From an uncultured Dehalococcoidia bacterium (GTDB lineage Bacteria > Chloroflexota > Dehalococcoidia > Tepidiformales > Tepidiformaceae): a DNA stretch of 64,000 bases. The stretch spans positions 29,010 to 93,009 of the forward strand of contig CALLPC010000021.1 in assembly GCA_938015525.1 (NCBI GenBank). The letters are read 5' to 3'. The notes under the pieces were generated by a model that saw only the letters and a program-made list of their open reading frames with translations, made no database searches and was not told the DNA's origin. Below are positions 33,751 to 44,191 of this stretch, one piece after another. Each line of letters begins with the position of its first letter. The stretch's first letter is position 1. A program made the translations under genes and the position numbers.

Positions 33751-34529
33751 CCCTTCGGCCACCGCTGGGCCCCCTGCAGGTTGAGGTAAAACACCGTGGT
33801 GGTTGCCGAGCTGAACGCCACCAGCGGGACGACCAGGACCCCTTGCAGCACCGAGACCCCCGCCTGCAGAGCGACCTGCACCCCGCGCGGGCCCGCCACC
33901 AGGGCGTCGAGCGCCTGGATGAGCAGTGCCGGCCCGAGAAAGATGAGCAGCGTCAGCAGCATCACGCCCAGCATGCGCAGCATGTGCCCCTGCATCAACG
34001 CCCAGCTCCGCCCGAATGCCCCGAGCACGGACCGCCCTTCCAGCAGATACGCCTGGTGTGTCAGTGCCAGCCGCACGGCGACGTACGGCAGCAGCACCAG
34101 CCCGATGAGCGTGAGCGCAAGCCCGGCCGTCACGGCCAGCAGGACCACCAGGATCGCCAGCAGCCCGCCCATCCGTGTAAACGGCGGGTCCAGCGTCTCG
34201 CTGAGGGTCAGCCGCTCCCCGCGCAGCACCCCGGCGACCGACACGATCGCCGCCCCGTGGGCCACCTGCGCGAACAGTGCCTGGGTCGCCCCCGTCACGA
34301 GGACGAGCAGGAGATACCCCCGGTCCTGCGTCCCCGGCTCCACATCCCGCAGCACCGTCAGCAGCGCCGCCGCCGTCACCACCGCCGTCACCACCGCCAC
34401 GGGGATTTCGACGGCAGCCACCGGGAGCAGCGCCTCCCGCGGCCGCGACGTAATCAGGTCCCAGGCTGTCCCAATCACCCGGCGCGCCGGCAGCAGCCCG
34501 GCTCCACCCGGCGTTCCCTGGTCCATCAC
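33747..34529 (-). CDS. Polytopic membrane protein inside the purine operon, unknown
   Basis: 260 residues with about six long hydrophobic helices; the first 25 residues (Gly/Pro-rich, then GTAWDLITSRPREALLP) are cytosolic. GRSWALMQGHMLRMLGVMLLTLL near residue 165 resembles the repeating W-x-L-x-x-x-x-F/M pattern of the glycerophosphodiester-phosphodiesterase membrane-domain-like family. It is coupled to purB by a GTGA overlap and to purC by ATGA. A role in nucleotide or nucleobase transport is possible only by context. Confidence 0.75.
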   Translation of the reverse strand: MMDQGTPGGAGLLPARRVIGTAWDLITSRPREALLPVAAVEIPVAVVTAVVTAAALLTVLRDVEPGTQDRGYLLLVLVTGATQALFAQVAHGAAIVSVAGVLRGERLTLSETLDPPFTRMGGLLAILVVLLAVTAGLALTLIGLVLLPYVAVRLALTHQAYLLEGRSVLGAFGRSWALMQGHMLRMLGVMLLTLLIFLGPALLIQALDALVAGPRGVQVALQAGVSVLQGVLVVPLVAFSSATTTVFYLNLQGAQRWPKG

Positions 34530-35818
34530 AGGCCGAGGCGCTCGAACGTCGCGCCGATGTTGCTCAGGTAATACCCGTAGTCGAAAAGACTCCGCAGCTC
34601 AGCCTCCGGCAAACGCGAGGTCACCTCCGGGTCCGCCAGCAGCAGGTCGAGAAACGGCACGCGCTCGTTCCACGCCCGCATCGCATTCCGCTGGACGATG
34701 ACGTACGCCTCCTGCCGGCTCAGCCCCGTCTCGATCAGCGCCAGCAGCACCCGCTGCGAAAACACCAGCCCGTACGACCGCTCCAGGTTCTCACGCATGT
34801 GCTCCGGGTACACCCGCAGCCGCTCCATGACCCCCGTGAAGAGCGTGAGCATGTAGTCCAGCACGAGTGTCGCGTCCGGGAAGACAATCCGCTCCGTCGA
34901 CGAGTGGCTGATATCGCGCTCGTGCCAGAGCGCCACGTTCTCCATCGCCGTCACGGCGTAACCCCGCAGCACGCGCGCCAGCCCGGTAATCCGCTCACAC
35001 AGCTCCGGGTTCCGTTTGTGCGGCATCGCGCTCGAACCTGTCTGCCCCTCGTCGAACGGCTCCTCTGCCTCGCGCACTTCCGTCTTCTGCAGCGCCCGGA
35101 TCTCCGTGGCGAACTTCTCCAGCGATGCCCCGATGAGCGCCAGCGTCGTCACGAATTGCGCGTGCCGGTCCCGCTGGATGACCTGCGTCGATGCCGCCTC
35201 GATGCCCAGCCCGAGCTTCTCGCAGACCAGCTCTTCCACCCGCGGCGGTACCGACGCATGCGTCCCTACGGTCCCCGAGATCGCCCCGACCGCCACGGCT
35301 TCCCGGGCTGCGACCATCCGGGCACGATTCCGGCGCATCTCATCGACCCACACTGCCAGTTTCAGCCCGAACGTCGTCGGCTCAGCATGCACGCCGTGCG
35401 TCCGGCCGACACACAGCGTGTCCCGGTGCGCCCGCGCCTGCCGCTCCAGCACCGCCAGCAGCCCGTCGATATCCGCAATCAGCAGGTCGCTCGCATCCCG
35501 CAGCTGAAGCGCAGTCGCCGTATCCCAGACGTCCGAGCTCGTCAGCCCAAAATGCACGTACCGCCCCTCCTCACCAAGCGAGTCCGCCACCGAGCGCAAG
35601 AACGCCGTCACGTCGTGGTGGGTGATGGCGAGGTACTCGTTGATCTTCGCGAGGTCGAACCGCGCGTCCCGCCGGATCTTCTCTGCCGCCTCCCGGGGAA
35701 CGACGCCCAGCTCCGCCCAGGCTTCGCACGCCGCGATCTCCACATCGAGCCAGCGGCGGTACTTCGCCTCGTCAGTCCAAATAGCGGCCATCTCTGGCCG
35801 CGAGTAGCGCGGGATCAC
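34526..35818 (-). CDS. purB: Adenylosuccinate lyase
   Basis: Works twice in purine synthesis, releasing fumarate from SAICAR and adenylosuccinate. Fumarase-superfamily signature GSSAMPHKRNPELCERI is present with the catalytic Ser in its flexible loop, plus VGRTHGVHAEPTTFG (His) and FGLTSSDVWDTATALQL. GTG at 35818 is chosen because the family begins MIxRYxRPEMxxIW, matched by VIPRYSRPEMAAIW. An ATG at 35860, overlapping the purD stop as TGATG, would add 14 residues and is a real alternative. Confidence 0.95.
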   Translation of the reverse strand: MIPRYSRPEMAAIWTDEAKYRRWLDVEIAACEAWAELGVVPREAAEKIRRDARFDLAKINEYLAITHHDVTAFLRSVADSLGEEGRYVHFGLTSSDVWDTATALQLRDASDLLIADIDGLLAVLERQARAHRDTLCVGRTHGVHAEPTTFGLKLAVWVDEMRRNRARMVAAREAVAVGAISGTVGTHASVPPRVEELVCEKLGLGIEAASTQVIQRDRHAQFVTTLALIGASLEKFATEIRALQKTEVREAEEPFDEGQTGSSAMPHKRNPELCERITGLARVLRGYAVTAMENVALWHERDISHSSTERIVFPDATLVLDYMLTLFTGVMERLRVYPEHMRENLERSYGLVFSQRVLLALIETGLSRQEAYVIVQRNAMRAWNERVPFLDLLLADPEVTSRLPEAELRSLFDYGYYLSNIGATFERLGL

Positions 35819-35859
35819 CCCGCAATGGTAGCCCCCCCGCCACGCTCGGAGAAGCCGCA

Positions 35860-37137
35860 TCAGGCACCGGCTGCCGCCTCCAGCGCGATGTCGGTCCGGT
35901 AGTGCATGTCCTTGAAGTGAATCCGCCGAACGTTGTCATACACCCGCTCGCGGGCCTCCCGGACCGTCGCAGCCCGCGCCGCTACAGTCAGCGCCCGGCC
36001 TCCGCTCGTCACCACCTGCCCGTCCACCACCCTGGTGCCGCCGTGGAACACGTAGACATCCGGGTCGACACGGTCGAGCCCCTCGATCGGGTAGCCGGTT
36101 TCGTACCTGCCCGGGTAGCCGCCCGGCACCAGCACCACGCACACCGCCGGCTCTTCGGCCCACCGGACCTCGACCTCCCCGAGCCGCCCCTCAGCAGCAG
36201 CCCGCGTTACGGCGTACAGGTCCGACGCGAGGCGCAGCATGTGCACCTGTGTCTCCGGGTCGCCCGAGCGCGCGTTGTACTCGATGACCTTCACCCCGCC
36301 GCCCTGCACCATCAGCCCGGGGAAGAGCGTCCCGATGAACGGGTGCCCCTCCGCTGCCATACCGCGCAGCACCGGGTCGATGACCTGCTCCCGGACCACC
36401 GCTGCGAGCCGGTCGTCCACCCCCTTCGTCGGCGCGTACGCCCCCATCCCGCCAGTGTTCAGCCCCTGTCCCCCGTCGAGCGCCCGCTTGTAGTCGGTCG
36501 CAAACGGCCACAGGACCGCCACCCGGCCGTCGCAAAACGCGTGCGCGCTCGTCTCGAACCCGGTCAGCTCCTCCTCGACGACGACCGTGCTCCCGGCATC
36601 GCCAAATGCCCGCTCGATGAGCATCGACCGCAGGATACCAACCGCCTCCTCCCGATTCGCTGCGCCAACCGCGCCCTTCCCTGCGGCGAGCCCGGAAGCC
36701 TTCACCCAGAGCCGCTGCTCAGGCAGCGATTCCACCCAGGCCGCCGCCTCCTCGAACGAGCTGAACGAGCGCCCCCGCGCCGTCGGGATGCCGTGCCGCT
36801 CCATGAACGCCTTCGCCCAGGCCTTGCTCGCCTCGATGCGCGCCGCCGCCGCTGAAGGCCCATAGCACACGATGCCTTCTCCCTGCAGCCGGTCCACCAG
36901 CCCCAGCGGCTGCGGGTCGTCCATCGTCGCAAGATAGAAATCGATGCGGTGCTCCTTCGCCGCCCGCACCAGCCCCTCGATGTCCGTCGGCCGGATGTCG
37001 AGGTTCCGCGCCAGCCCCGCGGTGCCGGCGTTCCCCGGCGCCACGAAAATCTCACCGACCTGCGGCGACTGCGAGAGCTTCCAGGCGACCGCGTGTTCCC
37101 GGCCGCCGCTCCCCACCAGAAGGACCCGCGCACTCAT
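35860..37137 (-). CDS. purD: Phosphoribosylamine-glycine ligase
   Basis: GAR synthetase, the ATP-grasp enzyme of step two. 425 residues begin VLLVGSGGREHAVAWKL; the middle has LWVKASGLAAGKGAVGA and LTGFETSAHAFCDG, later GMGAYAPTKGV and VIEYNARSGDPETQVHM (usual N-x-R-x-GDPE). KASGLAAGKG replaces the common KADGLAAGKG. C-terminal segment carries a bona fide PurD C-domain. Nine bases separate it from guaA. Confidence 0.96.
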   Translation of the reverse strand: MSARVLLVGSGGREHAVAWKLSQSPQVGEIFVAPGNAGTAGLARNLDIRPTDIEGLVRAAKEHRIDFYLATMDDPQPLGLVDRLQGEGIVCYGPSAAAARIEASKAWAKAFMERHGIPTARGRSFSSFEEAAAWVESLPEQRLWVKASGLAAGKGAVGAANREEAVGILRSMLIERAFGDAGSTVVVEEELTGFETSAHAFCDGRVAVLWPFATDYKRALDGGQGLNTGGMGAYAPTKGVDDRLAAVVREQVIDPVLRGMAAEGHPFIGTLFPGLMVQGGGVKVIEYNARSGDPETQVHMLRLASDLYAVTRAAAEGRLGEVEVRWAEEPAVCVVLVPGGYPGRYETGYPIEGLDRVDPDVYVFHGGTRVVDGQVVTSGGRALTVAARAATVREARERVYDNVRRIHFKDMHYRTDIALEAAAGA

Positions 37138-37146
37138 CCCTTCACG

Positions 37147-38736
37147 CTACTCCCATTCGATCGTCCCGGGCGGCTTCGGCGTGATGTCGTACACCACCCG
37201 GTTCACCCCGCGGACCTCGTTGACAATCCGGTTCGAAATTCGCGAAAGCAGCTCGTGCGGGAGGCGGGCCCAGTCCGCCGTCATCGCATCGTCCGCCACC
37301 ACCGCCCGCACCGCCACCGCATACCCGTACGTTCGGAAGTCGCCCATCACCCCGACGGTCCTCGTGTCCGTCAGCACGGCGAACGCCTGCCACAGGTCGC
37401 GGTACAGCCCCGCCTCGCGAATCTCATCCATCACGATGCGGTCCGCCTGCCGCAGCGTATCCAGCTTCTCCCGGGTCACCTCGCCGATACACCGGATCGC
37501 CAGGCCAGGCCCCGGGAATGGGTGCCGCCACACCATCTCCTCCGGCAGACCGAGCGCCTCACCTATCCTTCGCACCTCGTCTTTGAACAGGTACCGCAGC
37601 GGCTCCACCAGCTCCAGCTTCATGTCCGGCGGCAGCCCGCCCACGTTGTGGTGCGTTTTAATCGTGCTCGCCCCCTTCCCGTGTGACCCGCTCTCGATCA
37701 CGTCCGGGTAGAGCGTCCCCTGGCACAGGAAACGCGCATCTTCGATTTTCCGCGCCTCCCGCTCGAACACCCGCACGAAGGTATTCCCAATCCGCACGCG
37801 CTTCGTCTCCGGGTTCGTCACCTCGGCCAGCTGCGCGAGGAACTCCTCCGTCGCCTCCACGTGCACGAGGTCGATGGCGAGGTTCTTCCGGAAGGTCGTC
37901 ACCACCTCCTCCGGCTCGCCTGCCCGGAGCAGCCCGTTGTCGACGAAAATGCAGGTCAGCTGATTGCCCACCGCCCGGTGCACCAGCACCGCCGCGACCG
38001 CGCTGTCCACGCCCCCCGAGAGCCCGCAAATCACCCGTCCACTTCCCACCTGCGCACGGATCGCAGCGACCGTCTCCTCGATGAAATTCCCCGGCGTCCA
38101 CGTCCCTCGGCAGCCGCACACGCCATGGACGAAATTCCTCAGGATGTCCTTCCCCCGCGGCGTGTGGACCACCTCGGGGTGGAACTGCAGCCCGTAGTAT
38201 CCCCGCGCCGGGTCGGCCATCACCGCGTGCGGCGAATTCGCCGTGCTCGCATACCCGGTAAAGCCCGGCGGCAACACCTCGATACGGTCGCCGTGGCTCA
38301 TCCAGACCTCGAAATCGGCCGGCAGCCCCTCCAGCAGCGGCGCGGCATGGTCCCGGTGGACCACCGCCGGCCCGTACTCCCGCTCCCGGCCCGGCGCCAC
38401 CTTCCCGCCCAGCTGGTGGGCCATCACCTGCATGCCGTAGCAGATGCCCAGTACCGGCAGACCCGACTCCCACACCCAGTCCGGCGCGAGCGGCGCACCG
38501 TCCTCGTACACGCTGTTCGGCCCGCCCGAGAGGATGACCCCCCGGACGTCCATCCCCTCCAGCCGCTCCCGCGGCGTGTCGTACGGGAGCAGCTCGCAGT
38601 ACGTATTCAGCTCCCGCACCCGCCGCGCAATCAGCATCGAAAACTGCGACCCGAAATCGAGCACCACGATGCTCTCGTGCCGCTTCGCCGGGTCCTGCGC
38701 GCCTGCCGGGGGTGCTCCCGGGTCCGTTCCTGCCAT
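37147..38736 (-). CDS. guaA: GMP synthase (glutamine-hydrolysing)
   Basis: Converts XMP to GMP. The 529-residue protein has an N-terminal glutaminase ([34 protein letters not shown] with catalytic Cys; FHPEVVHT with His-Glu), then the ATP-pyrophosphatase with P-loop [18 protein letters not shown] near residue 244, and the C-terminal dimer domain ending [19 protein letters not shown] at 38736 gives a 20-residue lead before the glutaminase. It heads the purine block, and its promoter appears to share bases with the divergent tsaC promoter. Confidence 0.96.
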   Translation of the reverse strand: MAGTDPGAPPAGAQDPAKRHESIVVLDFGSQFSMLIARRVRELNTYCELLPYDTPRERLEGMDVRGVILSGGPNSVYEDGAPLAPDWVWESGLPVLGICYGMQVMAHQLGGKVAPGREREYGPAVVHRDHAAPLLEGLPADFEVWMSHGDRIEVLPPGFTGYASTANSPHAVMADPARGYYGLQFHPEVVHTPRGKDILRNFVHGVCGCRGTWTPGNFIEETVAAIRAQVGSGRVICGLSGGVDSAVAAVLVHRAVGNQLTCIFVDNGLLRAGEPEEVVTTFRKNLAIDLVHVEATEEFLAQLAEVTNPETKRVRIGNTFVRVFEREARKIEDARFLCQGTLYPDVIESGSHGKGASTIKTHHNVGGLPPDMKLELVEPLRYLFKDEVRRIGEALGLPEEMVWRHPFPGPGLAIRCIGEVTREKLDTLRQADRIVMDEIREAGLYRDLWQAFAVLTDTRTVGVMGDFRTYGYAVAVRAVVADDAMTADWARLPHELLSRISNRIVNEVRGVNRVVYDITPKPPGTIEWE

Positions 38737-38743
38737 GGGACGC

Positions 38744-38751
38744 GTTACACT
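38744..38751. promoter_or_regulatory. Overlapping divergent -10 boxes for guaA and tsaC
   Basis: The octamer GTTACACT reads TACACT on the plus strand (38746-38751, toward tsaC) and TGTAAC on the minus strand (38749-38744, toward guaA, ending seven bases before the guaA ATG). The two promoters would compete for polymerase. The guaA message would be leaderless. Confidence 0.4.
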
Positions 38752-38776
38752 CTGACCGAACGCTATCCCAACTGAG

Positions 38777-38795
38777 GGGTCCGGGCAACGGACCC
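38777..38795 (+). promoter_or_regulatory. Leader hairpin of tsaC
   Basis: A perfect 7-bp stem GGGTCCG/CGGACCC with a GGCAA loop lies in the roughly 50-base tsaC leader, 12 bases before the ATG. No T-run follows, so it is not an intrinsic terminator; it may affect translation start. Confidence 0.4.
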
Positions 38796-38807
38796 GGTAG
38801 TGTGCTG

Positions 38808-39452
38808 ATGACCTCCCCCTCGCCATCCCTCGTCGACCGTGCTGTCCATTGCCTCCGGTCCGGCGAGCTCGTCATCCTGCCGACTGACACCGTCTACGGC
38901 ATCGCCGCCGATGTCCGGCTCGACGAGGCCGTCACCGCCATCTACCGCGCCAAGCAGCGCGACCCCTCGCAGCCGCTCCAGCTCCTCTTCGGCCGCGACC
39001 CCGCGCTCCTCCTGCAGTACGCCGACCCCACGCCTGCAGCGCTGCGCCTCGTCGACGCCCTCGGCCCGGGCGCCTGGACCATCATCGTCCCCGCCCGCAC
39101 CGGCTGGTCGAGCCCCGCCCTCTCCGGCGGCACGACGGTCGGCTTCCGCATCGTCCCGGTTGATATCGTCCTCGACATCGTCGATGCGCTTGGCGCTCCG
39201 CTCGCAGCCACCAGCGCTAACGTCCACGGCGGTCCCAGCCCCGTCACCGCCGGCGAAGCTGCGCGCCAGGTCGGCCCGTTCTGCGCCATGACCATCGACG
39301 GCGGACCGACGGCCCGGGGGCTCGACTCAACCGTCATCGACCTCTCCGGCGACGAACCCGTCATCCTTCGCGAAGGCGCCATCGCCGCCCCGGACCTCGC
39401 CCGTATACTGGGCCTCGCCACCATCCCGGTCCGCAGGAGCGTCCGCTCGTGA
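38808..39452 (+). CDS. tsaC: L-threonylcarbamoyladenylate synthase (TsaC/YwlC type)
   Basis: Uses threonine, bicarbonate and ATP to make the precursor of t6A37 in ANN-reading tRNAs. 214 residues with [36 protein letters not shown] (the KxR..PL loop), [11 protein letters not shown] and [13 protein letters not shown]. Family-typical single-domain TsaC without the Sua5 extension. ATG at 38808 is chosen; GTG two codons earlier is also possible. It starts a run tsaC-rpiB-pgk-tpiA-miaA with tight overlaps, coupling tRNA modification genes to glycolysis genes. Confidence 0.93.
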   Translation: MTSPSPSLVDRAVHCLRSGELVILPTDTVYGIAADVRLDEAVTAIYRAKQRDPSQPLQLLFGRDPALLLQYADPTPAALRLVDALGPGAWTIIVPARTGWSSPALSGGTTVGFRIVPVDIVLDIVDALGAPLAATSANVHGGPSPVTAGEAARQVGPFCAMTIDGGPTARGLDSTVIDLSGDEPVILREGAIAAPDLARILGLATIPVRRSVRS

Positions 39453-39916
39453 AACTCGCCTTCGGCGCCGACCACGCAGGTTTCGAATTGAAGAACCACC
39501 TCGCCGAATTCGCCCGCAGCCTCGGCCACGAGGTGCTCGACCTCGGCACCTACTCCACCGAATCCGTCGACTACCCTGATTTCGCCGAGGCCGTCGCCCG
39601 CGCCGTCCTCGATGGGCGCGCCGACCTCGGCGTCGTCCTCTGCTCCAACGGCGTCGGCATCAGCATCACCGCGAACAAGGTCCCCGGCATCCGCTGCGCC
39701 CTCTGCCACACCAGCTGGGGTGCCGCCCGCGCCCGCCAGCACGTCGATGCCAACGTCCTCGCCCTCGGCGCCTGGGAGATCGGCCGCGGCGTTGCCGAGG
39801 ACATCCTCCGCGCCTTCCTCACCAGTCAATTCGAAGGCGGTCGCCACGAGCGCCGCGTCGCCAAGCTCCGCGACGTCGAACGTCGCGGCATCGCCGCAGA
39901 GGTCAGCCGCCAGTGA
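39449..39916 (+). CDS. rpiB: Ribose-5-phosphate isomerase B
   Basis: Interconverts ribose-5-phosphate and ribulose-5-phosphate. The 155-residue protein has FGADHAGFELKNHL, VDYPDFAEAVARAV, VLCSNGVGISITANKVPGIR (catalytic Cys; phosphate loop) and ARQHVDANVLALGAW with the His. CSNGVG replaces the common CGTGIG, which is also seen in a subset of the family, and HVDAN replaces HNDAN. GTGA overlaps join it to tsaC and pgk. Confidence 0.94.
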   Translation: MKLAFGADHAGFELKNHLAEFARSLGHEVLDLGTYSTESVDYPDFAEAVARAVLDGRADLGVVLCSNGVGISITANKVPGIRCALCHTSWGAARARQHVDANVLALGAWEIGRGVAEDILRAFLTSQFEGGRHERRVAKLRDVERRGIAAEVSRQ

Positions 39917-41100
39917 GCCAGGGCATCGGCAAGAAAACCGTCCGCGATATCGACGTCCGGGGAAAGCGCGTGCTCGTCCGCGCCGACCTCAACGTCCCCA
40001 TCGAAAACGGCGTCATCTCTGACGACACGCGCATCCGCGAATCCCTCCCCACCATCGAGTACCTCCTCGGCCAGGATGCCCGCGTCATCGTCTGCTCCCA
40101 CCTCGGGCGCCCCAAGGGCCCCGACCCCGCCCTCTCGCTCGCACCCGTCGCCGGTCGGATGGCGAACCTCCTCGGCCGCGAAGTCCTGTTCGCCGAGGAT
40201 TGCATCGGCCCCGCCGCCGAGGCCGCCGTCGAAGCCATGGGCCACCACGTCCTCCTCCTCGAAAATCTCCGCTTCCACCCCGAAGAGGAGAAGAACGACC
40301 CCGAATTCGCCCGCCAGCTCGCCAGCCTCGCCGAGGTCTTCGTGAACGACGCCTTCGGCGCCGCCCACCGTGCCCACGCCTCCACCGAGGGCGTCACCCA
40401 CTACCTCCCGGCCGTCGCCGGCCTCCTGATGGAGAAAGAGGTCCGCTACCTCGGCGCCCTCGTCGCCAGCCCGCCCCGGCCGTTCGCTGCCGTCGTCGGC
40501 GGCGCCAAGGTCAGCTCCAAGCTGCCCGCAATCCAGCACCTCCTCCCGAAGGTCGACCTCCTCCTCGTGGGCGGCGGCATGGCCAACACCTTCCTCAAGG
40601 CCCGCGGCCTCGAGGTCGGCGCCTCTCTCGTCGAGGACGACCTCCTCGATGCCGCACGCGACCTCATGCGCACCGCCGAATCCCGCGGTGTCGAGCTCCA
40701 TCTCCCCGTAGACGTCATCGCCGCCAGCCGATTCGCCGCCGACGCCGAGACCGCTGTCGTCCCGGTCGACCAGGTCCCGCGCGGCTACCTCATCCTCGAC
40801 ATCGGCCCCGATACCGTCCGGCGCTATGCCGAAGCCCTGCGCCGGGCAAAGGCCGTCGTGTGGAACGGCCCGATGGGCGTCTTCGAAATGGCGCCCTTCG
40901 CCAGCGGCTCCTTCGAACTCGCCCGCGCCATCGCCAGCCTCGACGCCGTCACCGTCGTCGGCGGCGGCGAAACTGCGGCAGTCGTCGCCGCGGCCGGCCT
41001 CCAGGAACGGTTCACCCACGTATCCACGGGCGGCGGGGCCTCCCTCGAGATGCTCGAAGGCAAAACGCTTCCCGGCGTGGCCGCCCTCCTCGATGACTGA
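39913..41100 (+). CDS. pgk: Phosphoglycerate kinase
   Basis: Glycolytic ATP-making step. 395 residues begin SQGIGKKTVRDIDVRGKRV and contain RADLNVPIENG, CSHLGRPKG, ENLRFHPEEEKND, NDAFGAAHRAHAS, GGAKVSSKLPA, WNGPMGVFE and GGGETAAVV, a full set of Pgk motifs. Start GTG overlaps rpiB. Its TGA overlaps the next start by eight bases. gapA is not adjacent in this window. Confidence 0.98.
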   Translation: MSQGIGKKTVRDIDVRGKRVLVRADLNVPIENGVISDDTRIRESLPTIEYLLGQDARVIVCSHLGRPKGPDPALSLAPVAGRMANLLGREVLFAEDCIGPAAEAAVEAMGHHVLLLENLRFHPEEEKNDPEFARQLASLAEVFVNDAFGAAHRAHASTEGVTHYLPAVAGLLMEKEVRYLGALVASPPRPFAAVVGGAKVSSKLPAIQHLLPKVDLLLVGGGMANTFLKARGLEVGASLVEDDLLDAARDLMRTAESRGVELHLPVDVIAASRFAADAETAVVPVDQVPRGYLILDIGPDTVRRYAEALRRAKAVVWNGPMGVFEMAPFASGSFELARAIASLDAVTVVGGGETAAVVAAAGLQERFTHVSTGGGASLEMLEGKTLPGVAALLDD

Positions 41101-41635
41101 CGGCCTCCAGCCCCGTCCGTTCCGCTTCAGGGGACAGGGCGCCGCGGCCGCCTTCCTCTGGCTCCTCACCGCCCTCCTCGCCGCCGCTGCCGCGGCAACC
41201 GCTGCGGCAGCATGGCCCCCGGGTTCGCCCGCTGCAGCAGTCGGTCCCGTCGTCCTCCTCCTGGGGGCAATCCTCGTCGGCTCCGTGGCTGTCCGCACTC
41301 CCCGCTCCCTCGTCCTCCCCGGCCCCGCAGGGCTCCTCATCCGCTTCCCGCTCGCGATCGACCGCACCATCCCCTGGGCCGATATCCAGGGCGCCGACGT
41401 CGTCCGTCACCACCCCTGGCAGGGGCTCGGCATTCGCCTCTGGCTCCAGGGCACCGTCATCCTCGCCACCCTGCCCGGCCCCGCACTCGAGCTGACGCTC
41501 CGCGTCCCTCACCCGGTGACCGTCCTGCCCGGCATCGCCACCGCCTGGCCCCGCCACCTCCGCCTCACCGTCGAACGGCCGGCCGAGCTCGCCGGTGCCG
41601 TCCAGGCCTGCCTCGATTCCCACCGGAGGTCCTGA
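41093..41635 (+). CDS. Small membrane protein with PH-like C-terminal domain
   Basis: 180 residues. Two hydrophobic helices (about 20-42 and 52-68) are followed by a beta-rich part (LVLPGPAGLLIRFPLAIDRTIPWADIQGADV) that resembles bacterial PH domains placed behind paired helices. It sits between pgk and tpiA, overlapping pgk by eight bases, and ends three bases before the GTG of tpiA, whose GGAGGT site lies inside its own tail. Role unknown; it is likely just carried in the operon. Confidence 0.7.
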   Translation: MTDGLQPRPFRFRGQGAAAAFLWLLTALLAAAAAATAAAAWPPGSPAAAVGPVVLLLGAILVGSVAVRTPRSLVLPGPAGLLIRFPLAIDRTIPWADIQGADVVRHHPWQGLGIRLWLQGTVILATLPGPALELTLRVPHPVTVLPGIATAWPRHLRLTVERPAELAGAVQACLDSHRRS

Positions 41636-41638
41636 CCC

Positions 41639-42381
<743 letters not shown>

Positions 42382-42382
<1 letters not shown>

Positions 42383-43320
42383 TGCTCCGCCGCCTCGTCG
42401 CCATCGTCGGTCCCACAGGCACCGGGAAGAGCGCTGCCGCCCTCCAGCTCGCACGCCGCCTCGGCGGCGAAATCGTCAACGCCGACAGCCGCCAGGTCTA
42501 CCGCGGCATGGACATCGGCACCGCAAAGCCCACGCGCGACGAGCGTCGCCTCGTCCGGCACCACCTCTACGACATCCGCGACCCTCGCGAAGGTTACTCC
42601 CTCGCCGAGTACGTCGCCGATGCCCGCGCCGCCTTCGAGGCCATCTGGGCCCGCGGCAGCTTCCCCTGGTTCGTCGGCGGCACCCCTCAGTACGCCTGGG
42701 CCGTCCTCGAAAACTGGCAGGTGCCCGCTGTCCCCCCGGACCCCGAGCTCCGGGCCGCCCTCGATGCCATCGCCCGCGCCAAAGGCCCCGCCGCGCTCCA
42801 CGCCCGCCTCGCAGAGGTTGACCCGGTCGCCGCGGCCCGCATCGACCCCCGCAACACGCGCCGCATCATCCGTGCGCTCGAAGTCTTCGAAAAGACCGGC
42901 CGCCCCATCTCCCACTGGCAGAAAAAAGCCCCGCCAGATTTCGAATTCCTCATCTTCGCCATCGACGTCCCGCGCCGCGAGCTCTACCGCATCGTCGACC
43001 GCCGCATCGACCGCATGTTCGCCGGCGGGCTCGTCGACGAAGTCCGCGCCCTGCTCGATGCCGGCGTCCCGCCCGATGCACCCGCCATGTCCTCCATCGG
43101 CTACGCCGAAACCGTTGCCTACCTCCACGGCCGATTGACCTTTGACGAAGCCGTCGAGCGCACGAGATATGCCACCCACCGGCTCATCCGCGCCCAGGAG
43201 CAGTGGTTCCGTCGCGACGACCCGCGCATCACCTGGGTCCGCGATGCCGACGACATCGAGCTCCAGGCCAACATCTTCACCGGGGTCTGCACCAACGCCA
43301 TCCGCGGTGAGCGCCGATAG
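42382..43320 (+). CDS. miaA: tRNA dimethylallyltransferase
   Basis: Adds the dimethylallyl group to A37 of tRNAs reading UNN codons. 312 residues with P-loop AIVGPTGTGKSAAALQL, NADSRQVYRGMDIGTAKP, HHLYDIRDPREGYSLAEYV, FVGGTPQYAWAVLENW, DPRNTRRIIRALEV and the C-terminal SSIGYAETVAYLHG. ATG overlaps tpiA by one base. Last gene of the tsaC run; dapF behind it has its own -10 box. Confidence 0.97.
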
Positions 43321-43333
43321 CAGGTCATCCGGC

Positions 43334-43339
43334 TACACT
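43334..43339 (+). promoter_or_regulatory. -10-like box of dapF, leaderless mRNA likely
   Basis: TACACT ends six bases before the dapF ATG. No ribosome site lies between. Confidence 0.45.
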
Positions 43340-43345
43340 CTTCCC

Positions 43346-44191
43346 ATGCGCGTTACCAAGATGCACGGCCTCGGCAACGACTACGTCTACCTCGCCCCTG
43401 CCCGGGAAGACGAGCACGACTGGCCCGAGCTCGCCCGCCGCGTCAGCGACCGCCACTTCGGCGTAGGCTCCGACGGCCTCATCCTCGCCCTACCCTCGCA
43501 GGTCGCCGACGTCCGCATGCGCATCTTCAACGCCGACGGGTCGGAAGCCGAGATGTGCGGCAACGGCATTCGCTGCCTCGTCAAATTCGCCATCGAAGAA
43601 GGCCTGGTCCCCCCCGACAGCGATGAAGTCACCGTCGAAACCCTCGCCGGCATCAAGACCATCCGCGTCCTCCGCGAGCACGGCGTCGTCACCGCCGCAC
43701 GCGTCGACATGGGCCCACCCAGCTTCGACCCGGCCGCTCTCCCGGCCGCCGTCGAAGGCCCCGGCCCCGTCATCGACCTCCCCCTCACAGTCGACGGCAT
43801 CGACCTCCGCCTCACCCTCGTCAGCATGGGCAACCCCCACGCCATCCACTACCTCGACTCCGACCCCGCCGAATTCCCGCTCGAACGGGTCGGACCCCTC
43901 GTCGAACACCACCCCCTCTTCCCGAAGCGGGTGAACTTCCAGGTCGTCCAGGTCCTCAACAGCGGCGAACTCAAGCACCGCGTCTGGGAGCGCGGCTCCG
44001 GCATCACCCTCGCCTCCGGCACCAGCGCATCGGCCGTCGCCGCCGCCTCCCTCCTCCGCGGCTTCACCGGAAGCCGGGTCGTCGACCACATGCCCGGCGG
44101 CGACCTCGTCCTTGAATGGGACGGGGAGGGGCCCGTCTTCATGACCGGTCCCGCCGTTCGCGTCTTCGACGCCGATTGGTACAAGACATAA
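43346..44191 (+). CDS. dapF: Diaminopimelate epimerase with the second catalytic Cys replaced by Ser
   Basis: Converts LL- to meso-diaminopimelate for lysine and cell-wall synthesis. 281 residues begin TKMHGLGNDYVYL; the first catalytic Cys is in EAEMCGNGIRCLVKF (Cys71), and SMGNPHAIHYL is present. The second catalytic motif, normally TLACGTG, reads TLASGTSASA with Ser224 in the Cys place, after WERGSGI. Lengths and context (dapL next) are normal. Either Ser can serve, or activity is one-sided or altered. Start is fixed by the family opening. Confidence 0.9.
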   Translation: MRVTKMHGLGNDYVYLAPAREDEHDWPELARRVSDRHFGVGSDGLILALPSQVADVRMRIFNADGSEAEMCGNGIRCLVKFAIEEGLVPPDSDEVTVETLAGIKTIRVLREHGVVTAARVDMGPPSFDPAALPAAVEGPGPVIDLPLTVDGIDLRLTLVSMGNPHAIHYLDSDPAEFPLERVGPLVEHHPLFPKRVNFQVVQVLNSGELKHRVWERGSGITLASGTSASAVAAASLLRGFTGSRVVDHMPGGDLVLEWDGEGPVFMTGPAVRVFDADWYKT

